This document shows positions 53,934-62,221 of a DNA stretch of 64,000 nt, piece after piece (within the stretch, counting starts at the first letter, position 1; the number at the start of each line of letters is the position of its first letter). Source of the DNA: Buttiauxella agrestis (GTDB taxonomy: Bacteria; Pseudomonadota; Gammaproteobacteria; Enterobacterales; Enterobacteriaceae); contig NZ_UIGI01000001.1 of assembly GCF_900446255.1 (NCBI RefSeq), positions 2,506,763-2,570,762 of the forward strand. Reading direction: 5' to 3'. The position numbers were made by a program, and so were the translations under genes. Under the pieces are notes generated by a model. The model was given only the letters and a program-made list of their open reading frames with translations, had not been told where the DNA came from and searched no databases.

Positions 53934-54984
53934 TGGTCTGCCAGTTCACGCGGTAAAAACGCTGATAATAATCCTGCGCCTGGGCATCCACATCGACGTT
54001 TTTATAGGCATCGGGATAGAGTTTTTTCGCCATCCACAACTCACCGATTGCCAGCGCTTCCGGCATAGGATAACCCCAGGCTTTCGCATATTCCGGCATC
54101 AACCAGACACGATGATTTTTCACCGCATCAATGCCCTGCCAGTTCGGATCGTTCTCGATTTCAGATACCACTTCCGGGTAGCGATCCTGCACAAAAATAA
54201 CCTGCGGATCCCACTGCAACACCTGCTCAAGGGAAACCTGACGCGCGCCCTTCACACTCGCGGCTGCCACGTTTTGCGCCCCGGCGTGCTTCATCATCAG
54301 GCCGGTATATTTGCCAGAACCGTAAGTCATCAAATTCGGGTTCGCCATATAAACGCGGACTTTTTTGGCATCGGGAATGTTGGCTACTGGCGCATTAAAT
54401 TTAGCGCGAGCGTCAAAGGTATATTTGATCAGCTCCTCGCCTTGCGTTTTACGCTCCACCACATCAGCGATTAAACGAATCCCCTGTTTCAAGCCTTCGT
54501 TGTACGCCTGCTCTTCATCACCCATCGTCGGGTTCATTTTGTCTTGCTGACCGCCCGCATCTTTTCTGAGCGAAACTGCCACGACCGGAATGCCCGCGTT
54601 CTGAATCTGCTCAATCATCGCCTCAGGCGCGTAGTTGGCGACGAACACCACCTGCGGGTGGATCGCCAGCAGGCTTTCTATATTCACCTCGGTCAGGTCG
54701 CCAGGCGTTGGCAACGAGGTAATCGACGGCATAAAGCGGGCAAACTCAGGGCCGAGCTGCTTTTTCCAACTGGTCATCACGCCCGCGATATTTTTTTGTG
54801 CATCAAGTTGCACCAATAGATTCAGCGTCTGATGCTGGAGCACCACCACCTTATTGACGTGATCGGGGATCGTGACCTGGCGGCCAAGCTGGTCGGTAAT
54901 CATGCGGTCGGCGTGAGCAGAGGATGCGAAGAACGCACTGGCACAAACCAGCGCGATATGACGAAGAGTTAACATAAGTGCCAT
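53920..54984 (-). CDS. Periplasmic substrate-binding protein, MolA-like
   Basis: 354 residues, first gene of the importer operon. The signal peptide ends SSAHAD. The class-III fold (Rossmann lobe, long helix, Rossmann lobe) is seen as MITDQLGRQVTIPDHVNKVV, VNIESLLAIHPQVVFVANY and the C-terminal KAWGYPMPEALAIGELWMAK-KLYPDAY, which resembles the MolA/HI1472 molybdate-binding group from memory. It would deliver an oxyanion or metal chelate to the permease. An ATG at 54975 is an alternative start. A ModE-like operator lies 17-44 bp upstream, which supports molybdate or tungstate as ligand. Confidence 0.87.
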   Translation of the reverse strand: MALMLTLRHIALVCASAFFASSAHADRMITDQLGRQVTIPDHVNKVVVLQHQTLNLLVQLDAQKNIAGVMTSWKKQLGPEFARFMPSITSLPTPGDLTEVNIESLLAIHPQVVFVANYAPEAMIEQIQNAGIPVVAVSLRKDAGGQQDKMNPTMGDEEQAYNEGLKQGIRLIADVVERKTQGEELIKYTFDARAKFNAPVANIPDAKKVRVYMANPNLMTYGSGKYTGLMMKHAGAQNVAAASVKGARQVSLEQVLQWDPQVIFVQDRYPEVVSEIENDPNWQGIDAVKNHRVWLMPEYAKAWGYPMPEALAIGELWMAKKLYPDAYKNVDVDAQAQDYYQRFYRVNWQTNAKQ

Positions 54985-55000
54985 CTGGATAAGAAGAAAA

Positions 55001-55028
55001 TTCGATGTATATTAAATTATATAACGAA
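55001..55028. promoter_or_regulatory. ModE-like operator between two divergent ABC importer operons
   Basis: TTCGATGTATA (55001-55011) and TATATAACGAA (55018-55028) separated by 6 bp match the ModE consensus, remembered as ATCGnTATATA-N6-TATATAACGAT, at 9 of 11 and 10 of 11 positions. ModE with bound molybdate represses molybdate uptake genes. The site lies just ahead of the MolA-like gene and 81 bp from the opposite operon. Confidence 0.7.
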
Positions 55029-55108
55029 CTGTCTGGCAACTGATTATCGCGGCTTTTGACTTGCCCAAGGCAACATGGCTGTTATGCTACCTGCCAAATT
55101 TTTAGTAA

Positions 55109-55918
55109 ATGACATGCCCGATGAAATCGCCACAGCCTGAATCCTTACTCTCAGTTCGTCACCTTACACACTTTTTTTCCGGTAAAACTCCGCAGGTTAA
55201 TGCGGTGTCTTTCGATATTAATGCCGGAGAGTTTGTGTCGATCATCGGACCGAACGGAAGCGGGAAATCCACCGTGTTACGGCTGATCATCAGCGAACTG
55301 CAACCCGCAGGCGGTGAGATTGTGATTCAGGGTAAGACGCTCAAGTCTATGAAGCCGTTGGAACGCGCTCGCTCCGTGGCACTTCTGACTCAGCATGACA
55401 ACGCCGATCTGCGTCTTACGGTCAGTGAATATGTGGCCCTGGGGCGCATTCCCTGGCAGGCTGAATACTCGAATGGTGAACATGAAAAAGTGATTACCGA
55501 TGCGATTAACGATGTCGGTATCGCGCATTTACAGCATGTTTCTTTAGGGAAATTATCCGGCGGTGAGCGCCAGCGCGCGGGGTTTGCACGCGTTTTAGCC
55601 CAGCAGCCCGCATTGTTATTGCTCGATGAGCCGACGAACCACCTCGACCCGCTGGCCCGGCATCAGTTACTCAGCCTCATCAAACACAAAAACATGACCA
55701 CCGTTGCCGTGTTGCACGACCTGGAATTGATTCAGCCCTTCTCCGACCGGGTTCTGATGATGAATCAGGGGGAACTGGTGTGCAGCGGAACGCCTGCACA
55801 AGTTCTGGACTCATCGTGGCTGGAACAGGTTTTCGGCATGCAAAGTCTGCACGTCACGCATCCGTTGAGTGGTAAAACCCTGCGCATCTTCGAAGCCCTG
55901 CCTGGCGAAATTAATTAA
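55109..55918 (+). CDS. ABC importer ATPase (FecE/BtuD class), second importer
   Basis: 269 residues. Walker A GPNGSGKST, Q-loop in VALLTQHDNADLRLTVSEYV, signature LSGGERQRAG, Walker B LLLLDEPTNHLDP and switch LHDLELI are intact. It begins the divergent operon ATPase, binding protein, permease. An internal ATG four codons on is also possible; neither has a strong ribosome site. The closest classes are iron-siderophore and cobalamin importers, yet the shared regulatory region with the ModE-like site leaves molybdate or tungstate open. Confidence 0.88.
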   Translation: MTCPMKSPQPESLLSVRHLTHFFSGKTPQVNAVSFDINAGEFVSIIGPNGSGKSTVLRLIISELQPAGGEIVIQGKTLKSMKPLERARSVALLTQHDNADLRLTVSEYVALGRIPWQAEYSNGEHEKVITDAINDVGIAHLQHVSLGKLSGGERQRAGFARVLAQQPALLLLDEPTNHLDPLARHQLLSLIKHKNMTTVAVLHDLELIQPFSDRVLMMNQGELVCSGTPAQVLDSSWLEQVFGMQSLHVTHPLSGKTLRIFEALPGEIN

Positions 55919-56031
55919 TCATAGTTTGATCTCAGTAGACCTATTCACTGCATCAATTCCTGTATGGTGCAGCGGCTGGAATTATTCCGGCTGTTAAGTG
56001 AGGTGTAATGCCTCATGAATCAGGAGTATAT

Positions 56032-56988
56032 GTGAACAAATTAGCAATCCCGGCGTTACTGGCCGTGATGTCCAGCCCGGCTATGGCCTCCGGTTTCCCC
56101 GTCACTATTGATAACTGCGGGCAATCAATGACCTTCACCGAAGCGCCAAAGCGCATGGTGGTTCATGATATCAACATGTCTGAAATGGCATTCGACTTGC
56201 ACTTGCAACCCCGCATGGTGGGCGTCAGCGGAATTACCGGCTGGTACAAAGATATTCCGGCATTTAACCGTCTACAGGGTTCCATCCCTGAAATTGCGCC
56301 TAAATATCCTTCGATGGAAACGCTGCTGGCCGTGAAACCCGATCTGTTTTTTGCAGGCTGGAACTACGGTTTACGGGGCGATGTCACGCCTCAGGCGCTG
56401 GCAAAATTCAATATCAAAACGCTGATCCTGACTGAAAGTTGCATTCATGTTGATAGCCATCGCCCCCGTGCCAGCATGGACCTGCTGTATGGAGATATGG
56501 TGCGTTTGGGCAAAGTATTCGGCAAAGAAGAAGACGCGGTAAAACTGGTGAATAGCTGGAAAAAACAGGTGGCCACCACACGAGCAAAAACCGCAGGGCT
56601 TAAACCCGTACGCGTTTTCCTTTATGACTCTGGCGAAGACAAACCCTTTACCAGCGGTGCTTACGCCATGCCCACGGCGATTATCGAAGCGGCGGGTGGC
56701 AAAAATGTGATGGATACCCTGAATAAAAGCTGGGCGACCACCAACTGGGAAAGTGTCGCCGCCACGGAACCGGAATTCATTATTCTGATGGATTATCAGT
56801 CTGATTATAACGGTGGCGCAGATGGACTACGGCGCTTCCTGGAGCAGCATCCGTTGATGAAAAAAACGCCTGCGGTGCTTCATCATCGTTATCTCAAATT
56901 GAAATACCAGGAATTGACCCCAGGTCCCGCCAACATTACCGCCATTAACAAACTTGCCCGGGCGCTCTATCCGGCTGCATTTAATTAA
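56032..56988 (+). CDS. Periplasmic substrate-binding protein (FepB/BtuF class), second importer
   Basis: 318 residues from a GTG start, chosen because AGGAG lies 5 nt upstream and the signal peptide MNKLAIPALLAVMSSPAMAS begins there; an ATG 8 codons earlier is in frame but precedes this site. The mature protein has the class-III binding fold: FPVTIDNCGQSMTFTEAPKR, VVHDINMSEMAFDLHLQPRM and KPDLFFAGWNYGL, with Trp- and Tyr-rich segments (GWYKDIP) that may line the ligand cleft. No lipobox is seen. No cobalamin riboswitch or Fur box was recognised upstream. The substrate is uncertain. Confidence 0.87.
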   Translation: MNKLAIPALLAVMSSPAMASGFPVTIDNCGQSMTFTEAPKRMVVHDINMSEMAFDLHLQPRMVGVSGITGWYKDIPAFNRLQGSIPEIAPKYPSMETLLAVKPDLFFAGWNYGLRGDVTPQALAKFNIKTLILTESCIHVDSHRPRASMDLLYGDMVRLGKVFGKEEDAVKLVNSWKKQVATTRAKTAGLKPVRVFLYDSGEDKPFTSGAYAMPTAIIEAAGGKNVMDTLNKSWATTNWESVAATEPEFIILMDYQSDYNGGADGLRRFLEQHPLMKKTPAVLHHRYLKLKYQELTPGPANITAINKLARALYPAAFN

Positions 56989-57992
56989 TGTTCGGCAATA
57001 AACGCTACCTGCTGGCATGGATTGTGGCCCCGCTTCTGCTGCTGGGGCTGATTCTTACCAGCGTCGCGACAGGTAGCGTGCCGCTCTCGTTTACCGACGT
57101 TTTAACGGCACTGGGTCTGGCACACGGCGATATCAACGAGATGACCAAAAGCATTGTGCTGGAGCTACGTTTGCCACGCACTTTGCTCGGCATCATTGCC
57201 GGGGCTGGGCTGGCGCTCGTCGGCGCACTGCTGCAAACCACGACGCGTAACGATCTTGCCGACCCCTTTTTATTTGGCCTGTCCTCTGGCGCGTCAGCGG
57301 GCGTGGTGCTGGTGATAACCCGCCTGGGCGACAGCCTCGGTGCCTGGACGCTACCCATTGCCGCTTTTGTCGGGGGCATGTTATCGGCCGCAGCGGTGAT
57401 AGTCATCTTTATGTCTCAATCACATAAAGGCACGGAAAAGCTGATTATTTGCGGGCTGGCGGTGTCATTTTTATTTGGTGCCTTAACCAACTTCCTGATC
57501 TTTTCCGGCGACCAGCGTGCAGCCAGCAATGCCCTGTTTTGGGCGCTGGGAGGTTTAGGTCTTGCTCGTTGGGAGAACCTGGGATTTGCTGCCGCCGCGC
57601 TAGTCATCCTTATCGTGCTGATTTCGAGGCGCAGCCGCGCCCTGGATGCCTTACTGGCGGGTGAGCAAACGGCCTGGTCACTGGGCATTAATGTCAGTCG
57701 CTTAAGAACCGAAGTGTTTATCTGTTGTTCGATGGCGACCGCAATTTTGGTTTCTCTGACCGGAGTGATTGGTTTTGTCGGCTTGATGGTGCCACATCTG
57801 GCGCGGCCATTTACCGGCGTGCGCCACAGGCGGCTGTTACCGTTGGTGGGCGTTCTCGGCGCAATACTGCTTTCCGCAGGCGACATTCTTAGCCGAACCC
57901 TCACCGCCCCTCAGGAATTGCCGATAGGGATTATAACGGCGGGTGTTGGCGGTGTGTTTGTGCTGGTCATTTTGCTGCGCCGCACCGGTTAG
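56988..57992 (+). CDS. FecCD-family ABC importer permease, second importer
   Basis: 334 residues with about ten helices. FecCD signatures include ELRLPRTLLGIIAGAGLALV, GALLQTTTRNDLADPFLFGL, KLIICGLAVSFLFGAL and GVIGFVGLMVPHLARPFTGV, then RHRRLLPLVG. The start codon overlaps the stop of the binding-protein gene in TAATG, a sign of coupled translation. It completes the second importer. It ends 3 bp from the end of the convergent Rrf2 gene. Confidence 0.92.
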   Translation: MFGNKRYLLAWIVAPLLLLGLILTSVATGSVPLSFTDVLTALGLAHGDINEMTKSIVLELRLPRTLLGIIAGAGLALVGALLQTTTRNDLADPFLFGLSSGASAGVVLVITRLGDSLGAWTLPIAAFVGGMLSAAAVIVIFMSQSHKGTEKLIICGLAVSFLFGALTNFLIFSGDQRAASNALFWALGGLGLARWENLGFAAAALVILIVLISRRSRALDALLAGEQTAWSLGINVSRLRTEVFICCSMATAILVSLTGVIGFVGLMVPHLARPFTGVRHRRLLPLVGVLGAILLSAGDILSRTLTAPQELPIGIITAGVGGVFVLVILLRRTG

Positions 57993-57995
57993 CAC

Positions 57996-58505
57996 TCACG
58001 CATCTTTACGACGGTTGCCTATCCATTCTTCAATCTGGATGGGCAGCGCTTCCGGCGCTTTTCTGAACATTCTACGCGCCAGATCCAGCACCGTATGCTG
58101 CGCGAGTGCTTCTTCCATTCGCTGTTGAGCAACCTGCATCACCTGGCGCACACCGCAGATGCCCTCACATGCCCATGCGGGAGCTGGCTCATCGAAAATA
58201 GCCATGCGCTGGCGGATCTCCTTACAATCGAAAATGGATTTTTCCCCATCAATTGCCGCCACAATATCCAGCACGGTTATCCGGTCGGCAGGTTTCGCGA
58301 GGCGAAAACCCCCACCTTTTCCTTCTGTACTTTCAACCAGTTGGGCCTTAGAGAGCTTGGTGAAAATTTTAGCCAGGTAGTCGTAAGGAACATTTTGCAA
58401 CTCTGCAATTTCGCGCACGCTCATCTCACGCCCGTCGCCTTTGCTATCCACTAAACACATGAGGCTATGGATGCCATATTCCACACCTGAACTGTAAAAC
58501 GCCAT
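57996..58505 (-). CDS. Rrf2-family transcriptional regulator with three cluster-type cysteines
   Basis: 169 residues. The winged helix covers about 5-75 (FYSSGVEYGIHSLMCLV, MSVREIAELQNVPYDYLAKI, EGKGGGFRLAKPADRITVLD). Three cysteines, C94, C113 and C117, spaced C-x18-C-x3-C, match the iron-sulfur ligands of IscR/NsrR/RsrR type proteins, so it may sense redox state, iron or nitric oxide. It is divergent from the flavoprotein gene, and a perfect palindrome in the shared region is its likely binding site. It is not one of the standard enteric members (IscR, NsrR) judged by context. Confidence 0.88.
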   Translation of the reverse strand: MAFYSSGVEYGIHSLMCLVDSKGDGREMSVREIAELQNVPYDYLAKIFTKLSKAQLVESTEGKGGGFRLAKPADRITVLDIVAAIDGEKSIFDCKEIRQRMAIFDEPAPAWACEGICGVRQVMQVAQQRMEEALAQHTVLDLARRMFRKAPEALPIQIEEWIGNRRKDA

Positions 58506-58664
58506 AAATGCTCCGCCCGAATGATTCTTAGTTAGATGATAAATCCTTCATCCTGCCCAGGCAATTACCGCATGCGGTAAATTTCAGTTAAGTTTTAAAT
58601 ATCAAATAAATTCAAATTGTTATCTGTCATTGCTTGTATGCAGCACGTAAAAGCCTTGAAAACA

Positions 58665-58693
58665 TTAACTACGACAAATATGATCGTAGTTAA
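58665..58693. promoter_or_regulatory. Perfect 10-bp palindrome, probable Rrf2 operator
   Basis: TTAACTACGA (58665-58674) and TCGTAGTTAA (58684-58693) are exact inverted copies with a 9-bp spacer, the size expected for an Rrf2 dimer. It ends 36 bp before the flavoprotein start and likely overlaps its promoter. Confidence 0.65.
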
Positions 58694-58729
58694 GAAATCA
58701 AATGACCACTGAGATACCAGGGATACATC

Positions 58730-59929
58730 ATGAAACAGCAAGTTCTTATTTTAGGTGCAGGTTTTGCAGGCATGTGGGCGGCACTGAGTGCGGCACGTTT
58801 AACCGATCTTCACGACAGCAACGAGATTGAAATCACCGTCCTGGCACCGCAGCCAGAACTGCGCATTCGTCCGCGTTTTTATGAAGATGGTGTTGAAAAC
58901 TTTGCAGCACCGCTGTTGCCGTTATTTGCCGCGACTGGCGTTAAGTTTATTGCCGGTTCGGCCAGTGAGATTGACGTGGCGAACAAACAGGTCTGGTATC
59001 ACACCGCGCAAGAAAACCTCTCCGCCATGCATTACGACCGCCTCGTGCTGGCGACCGGGAGTCATATCAACCCGATGTTCCCCGGCGCGAAAGAACATGC
59101 CTTCGATGTCGATCAACTGGAAAGTGCTGCACGCTTTGAGCAGCATTTAAATCAGCTGGCACAGCTACCAGAAAGTGATGCGCGTAATACGGTGGTGGTT
59201 TGCGGCGGCGGCTTTACCGGTATCGAACTGGCGACAGAACTGCCTGCTCGCTTGCGTGCCATTTTTGGTGAACGTGCATCAACACGCGTGATTATCGCTG
59301 ACCGCAGCCCGGTTGTTGGGGGCCGTTATAGTGAAGAACTGAGCGCTGTTATCACCCAGGCAAGTGAAGAACTGGGCGTGGAATGGAAACTTAATGCTGA
59401 AATTGCGGCAATAGATGCACAAGGTGTGACGTTCAGGAATGGCGATTTTATCGCGTCCAACACCGTGGTAATGACCATGGGGGTGCAGGCCAGTCCGCTG
59501 ACGTCACAAATCCCTGCCACACGCGACGCGCAAGGCCGTTTACATGTCGATGAAAACTTAAAAGTCGTCGGCCAGGAAGACATTTACGCGACCGGTGATG
59601 TGGCGTTTGCCCGTACCGATGACCAGGGCAATACCGCCCTGATGACCTGCCAACATGCGATTATGTTAGGGCGTTTTGTTGGTAACAACGTCGCCGCCGA
59701 ACTGCTCGGCGTGGCTCCGCACCCATATCGCCAGGTGAATTACGTCACCTGTCTGGATTTGGGCGGATTTGGTGCGGTTTACACCGAAGGTTGGGATCAG
59801 GTGGTGAAATCGACGCGCTCAGAAGGCAAGAAAATCAAAGTAGCGATCACTAACGAACTGATTTACCCGCCGAAAGCTGAGAAAGAAATTGCCTTTGCGG
59901 CCGCCGATCCCCTGGCAGCGTTTGTTTAA
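58730..59929 (+). CDS. NDH-2-like FAD-dependent pyridine nucleotide oxidoreductase
   Basis: 399 residues with two dinucleotide-binding folds: the FAD motif ILGAGFAGMWAAL near residues 7-19 and the NAD(P)H motif VVCGGGFTGIELATEL near 162-177; the second FAD motif, DIYATGDVAFARTD, is near 285-300. This is the type II NADH dehydrogenase/ferredoxin-type reductase family, which passes electrons from NADH to quinone or another carrier. No membrane helix is seen, though NDH-2 proteins attach at the surface by a C-terminal helix. It lies divergent from the Rrf2 gene and should be regulated by it, perhaps as a respiratory or nitrosative/oxidative-stress bypass. The electron acceptor is not decided. 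Confidence 0.9.
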   Translation: MKQQVLILGAGFAGMWAALSAARLTDLHDSNEIEITVLAPQPELRIRPRFYEDGVENFAAPLLPLFAATGVKFIAGSASEIDVANKQVWYHTAQENLSAMHYDRLVLATGSHINPMFPGAKEHAFDVDQLESAARFEQHLNQLAQLPESDARNTVVVCGGGFTGIELATELPARLRAIFGERASTRVIIADRSPVVGGRYSEELSAVITQASEELGVEWKLNAEIAAIDAQGVTFRNGDFIASNTVVMTMGVQASPLTSQIPATRDAQGRLHVDENLKVVGQEDIYATGDVAFARTDDQGNTALMTCQHAIMLGRFVGNNVAAELLGVAPHPYRQVNYVTCLDLGGFGAVYTEGWDQVVKSTRSEGKKIKVAITNELIYPPKAEKEIAFAAADPLAAFV

Positions 59930-59949
59930 GTTCTAATCTAAAAAATCAT

Positions 59950-59971
59950 GGCGAGTGATATCTCACTCGCC
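59950..59971. terminator. Bidirectional terminator between convergent genes
   Basis: GGCGAGTGA (59950-59958) pairs perfectly with TCACTCGCC (59963-59971) around a 4-nt loop. Plus-strand flank is TTCTATTATT; on the minus strand the flank reads ATGATTTTTTAG, a good T-run. It can end both the flavoprotein and VF530 transcripts. Confidence 0.8.
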
Positions 59972-59976
59972 TTCTA

Positions 59977-60264
59977 TTATTCCTGACCTTTCTTACTCTG
60001 CCAGTTCGCCCACGGGCTATCCGCCGGAATATCGTTTTCAACCACATCCATATCTAACGAATCGATATACAAATCTTCGACTTCTTTTCGCGCCCACGGC
60101 GTGCGTCGCAAAAATTTCAGGCTGGATTTAACGCTTGGGTCGCTTTTAAAACAATTGATGTTGATGCGTTTCGCCAGTTCTTCCCAGCCAAAACGGGCAA
60201 CCAGCGCATTAACAATGGCTTCAAGAGTCATGCCGTGTAGAGGATCTTTTGAAGGATGGGTCAT
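59977..60264 (-). CDS. VF530-family (DUF2132) protein
   Basis: 95 residues. The family signature [20 protein letters not shown] then [20 protein letters not shown] and [20 protein letters not shown] covers nearly the whole protein and predicts a small helical fold reported as DNA-binding in a Vibrio relative. No further domains. I choose the ATG at 60264 because the family begins there; the frame continues 14 codons upstream. The ribosome site is weak. Its function in the cell is unknown. Confidence 0.9.
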   Translation of the reverse strand: MTHPSKDPLHGMTLEAIVNALVARFGWEELAKRININCFKSDPSVKSSLKFLRRTPWARKEVEDLYIDSLDMDVVENDIPADSPWANWQSKKGQE

Positions 60265-60398
60265 AGTGAGTCCAGTGATTCTAAAAAATTGCGCATACCA
60301 TAACAAAATAACGCAGATTCATCTTTCTTTCCTTCCGTGCCAACGACCTGTAGCCTAGCTGGGCATACATTCATCAAGAGAATGATAAGGATTACGTA

Positions 60399-61163
60399 AT
60401 GAAAAAAGCAGTATGGACTCTCTCGCTTGCCCTGTTATTCAGTTCCTCCGTGCTGGCCGCAGAGGTAAAGCTCCCTGCTCCCATCATCGCCCTACAGCAG
60501 CAAGGCTTTGAGCTTAAAGGTGAATTTAAAGGCCCCGGCGATTTACCTGGCTACGTGATGCAAATCCAGGGGCAAGGTACCACGGTATTCCTGACGCCCG
60601 ATAAACAGCACGCCATTATGGGTAATCTGGTCGATGCCGCGGGGAAAAACCTCAGTGATGAGCAGGTCGAGAAATGGGTTTATGCGCCCATGGCAAAAGA
60701 GATGTGGCAAAAACTCGAGAAAAATCATTGGATAGCCGCAGGCAAAGCGGATGCCCCCCATGTGGTTTACACCTTTGCTGACCCGTATTGCCCGTATTGC
60801 ACACAGTTCTGGGAAAATGCGCAGCCGTGGCTGAAATCAGGCAAAGTGCAACTGCGCGTGCTAATGGTCGGCATGTTGCGCCCGGATAGCGGCCAGAAAG
60901 CCGCAGCGATAATGATGGCGAAAGATCCTGCGAAAACGCTCGCAGAATATGAAAATTCCAAAGGGAAAATGGAGCTGAAAATCCCTGCCACCATCAAGCC
61001 TGAAATCACCAAAGCACTGGAAGACAACCTGGCGCTGATGGATACATTAGGAGGAACGGCCACACCTTCTATTTATTACCTGAATAAAGACGGACGACTG
61101 CAACAACATCAGGGTTTGCCTGACGAAGAAACCATGAAAGCCATCATGGGCAGCGATAAGTAA
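60399..61163 (+). CDS. dsbG: Thiol:disulfide interchange protein DsbG
   Basis: 254 residues (E. coli DsbG 248). The signal peptide ends VLAAE, so it is periplasmic. The active site is C131-P-Y-C134 in DPYCPYCTQFW, as in DsbG, and the cis-Pro loop GGTATPSIYY carries the Thr before Pro that sets DsbG and DsbC apart from DsbA. The N-terminal dimerisation domain covers about 22-90. DsbG keeps single cysteines of periplasmic proteins reduced and is itself kept reduced by DsbD. AAGGATTACGTA precedes the ATG. Confidence 0.95.
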   Translation: MKKAVWTLSLALLFSSSVLAAEVKLPAPIIALQQQGFELKGEFKGPGDLPGYVMQIQGQGTTVFLTPDKQHAIMGNLVDAAGKNLSDEQVEKWVYAPMAKEMWQKLEKNHWIAAGKADAPHVVYTFADPYCPYCTQFWENAQPWLKSGKVQLRVLMVGMLRPDSGQKAAAIMMAKDPAKTLAEYENSKGKMELKIPATIKPEITKALEDNLALMDTLGGTATPSIYYLNKDGRLQQHQGLPDEETMKAIMGSDK

Positions 61164-61187
61164 CGCCTTAAAGGTGACGTTGTCACG

Positions 61188-62123
61188 TTAAAGAGCCAGT
61201 ACCGGCTTGCAACGTCGCCCTTGCGTAGCAAACTCACGTAACGCATCCCGCCATTCTTCCAGATTAAACAACTTCACTTCCGGCAATTGGCTATTCGCAA
61301 GCAAGAGCCATAGATCGGAAAACCACGACTGCCATTCAAGCGCATCCGTCACGGCCAGGGTATCCCGCAGATGAAAACGCTGCGTTTTTGCCTGCGCACT
61401 GCGCGCATCGTAAGGCTGCCCGCTCAACAAACCGTATGAGACAAAATCAGCTTCCGCGTTCAGATTTGTCAGCATTAGTGTGGCAAGTGCTCCCCCGACG
61501 GCATCAAACACCACATCAGCCTGCTGTGCGACACCACGAAGCATTACAGTGTCGTTGATAAGAACGGGCGTAATGCCGTTCTGGAGCAAAGCCGCTTTTT
61601 GCCCTTCACTCCGACAAACACCGTAGACATGCACCGCGCCATAAATCACCGCCCACTGCGCCAGTAGCGTCGCACAGGACGAGTTCGCCGCGGTCAGTAA
61701 TACTGTTTTTCCTTTTACCGGCCATTTTTTTAGCATCACAAATGCCGCCAGCGGGTTGATGTAACCTCGCGCCGCTAACAGGTCGGGAATCGCATCAGGA
61801 ACCGGAATCGCCCAAAGCGGTGAGCAATCCAGCCAACGCTGCCATGTTCCTTCGCCCCGTAACGGGAGCACGCGCTGGCCAATCAACCCGGGATTGTCGG
61901 CATCCGTCACCACGCCCATCCCTTCATAGCCAATCACGCGCGGCGGGCTAACGCGATGACGATAGGCACCGGTTACGGGGATTAAATCGGAGGGGTTAAT
62001 CGGCGCATAACGCATTTGCACGCGTAGCATGCCGCCTGGGCGCGGTAAGATTTGTGAATGTTCGAGCGTGATAACGTGTTCAGGTTGGCCAAACTGGCGA
62101 AACCAAAGAGCAGTGTTATGCAT
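61188..62123 (-). CDS. Medium-chain dehydrogenase/reductase (quinone oxidoreductase-like)
   Basis: 311 residues. The GroES-like part (about 25-115; YAPINPSDLIPVTGAYRHRV and PPRVIGYEGMGVV) lacks the zinc-binding Cys/His set, so it belongs to the zinc-free MECR/QOR branch. A Rossmann fold follows (GKTVLLTAANSSCATLLAQW), with AANSSCA in place of the usual GxGxxG/A. NADPH-dependent reduction of an enone or quinone is likely; the substrate is unknown. The ATG follows immediately after a terminator's T-run and has no ribosome site, which is very odd. No other start fits the family's N-terminus (TALWFRQFGQPEHVITLE). Confidence 0.85.
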   Translation of the reverse strand: MHNTALWFRQFGQPEHVITLEHSQILPRPGGMLRVQMRYAPINPSDLIPVTGAYRHRVSPPRVIGYEGMGVVTDADNPGLIGQRVLPLRGEGTWQRWLDCSPLWAIPVPDAIPDLLAARGYINPLAAFVMLKKWPVKGKTVLLTAANSSCATLLAQWAVIYGAVHVYGVCRSEGQKAALLQNGITPVLINDTVMLRGVAQQADVVFDAVGGALATLMLTNLNAEADFVSYGLLSGQPYDARSAQAKTQRFHLRDTLAVTDALEWQSWFSDLWLLLANSQLPEVKLFNLEEWRDALREFATQGRRCKPVLAL

Positions 62124-62154
62124 AAAAAAATGCCTGTAAGCAACGTTACAGGCA
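62124..62154 (-). terminator. Rho-independent terminator of uxaB, abutting the next start codon
   Basis: On the minus strand TGCCTGTAA pairs with TTACAGGCA (62131-62154, 6-nt loop), followed by seven T at 62124-62130. The start codon of the MDR gene is the very next triplet (62123-62121). It should end uxaB transcription or act as an attenuator for the MDR gene. Confidence 0.85.
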
Positions 62155-62181
62155 CTATATCAAGGTTTTACCCTTAATTCG

Positions 62182-62208
62182 GGTGGATAAGCGCAAGCGT
62201 CATCCACC
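62182..62208. repeat. REP-like palindrome after uxaB, GGTGGATAAGCG type
   Basis: GGTGGAT (62182-62188) and ATCCACC (62202-62208) around AAGCGCAAGCGTC. It is nearly identical to the copy at 50643-50669 and lies 14 bp past the uxaB stop. Confidence 0.7.
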
Positions 62209-62221
62209 ACTATCACAAAAA

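Noticed and set aside
55919-56031. A cobalamin riboswitch or Fur box ahead of the second binding-protein gene.
   Set aside because: No B12-box-like sequence and no GATAATGATTATC-like match was found; only small hairpins within the operon.
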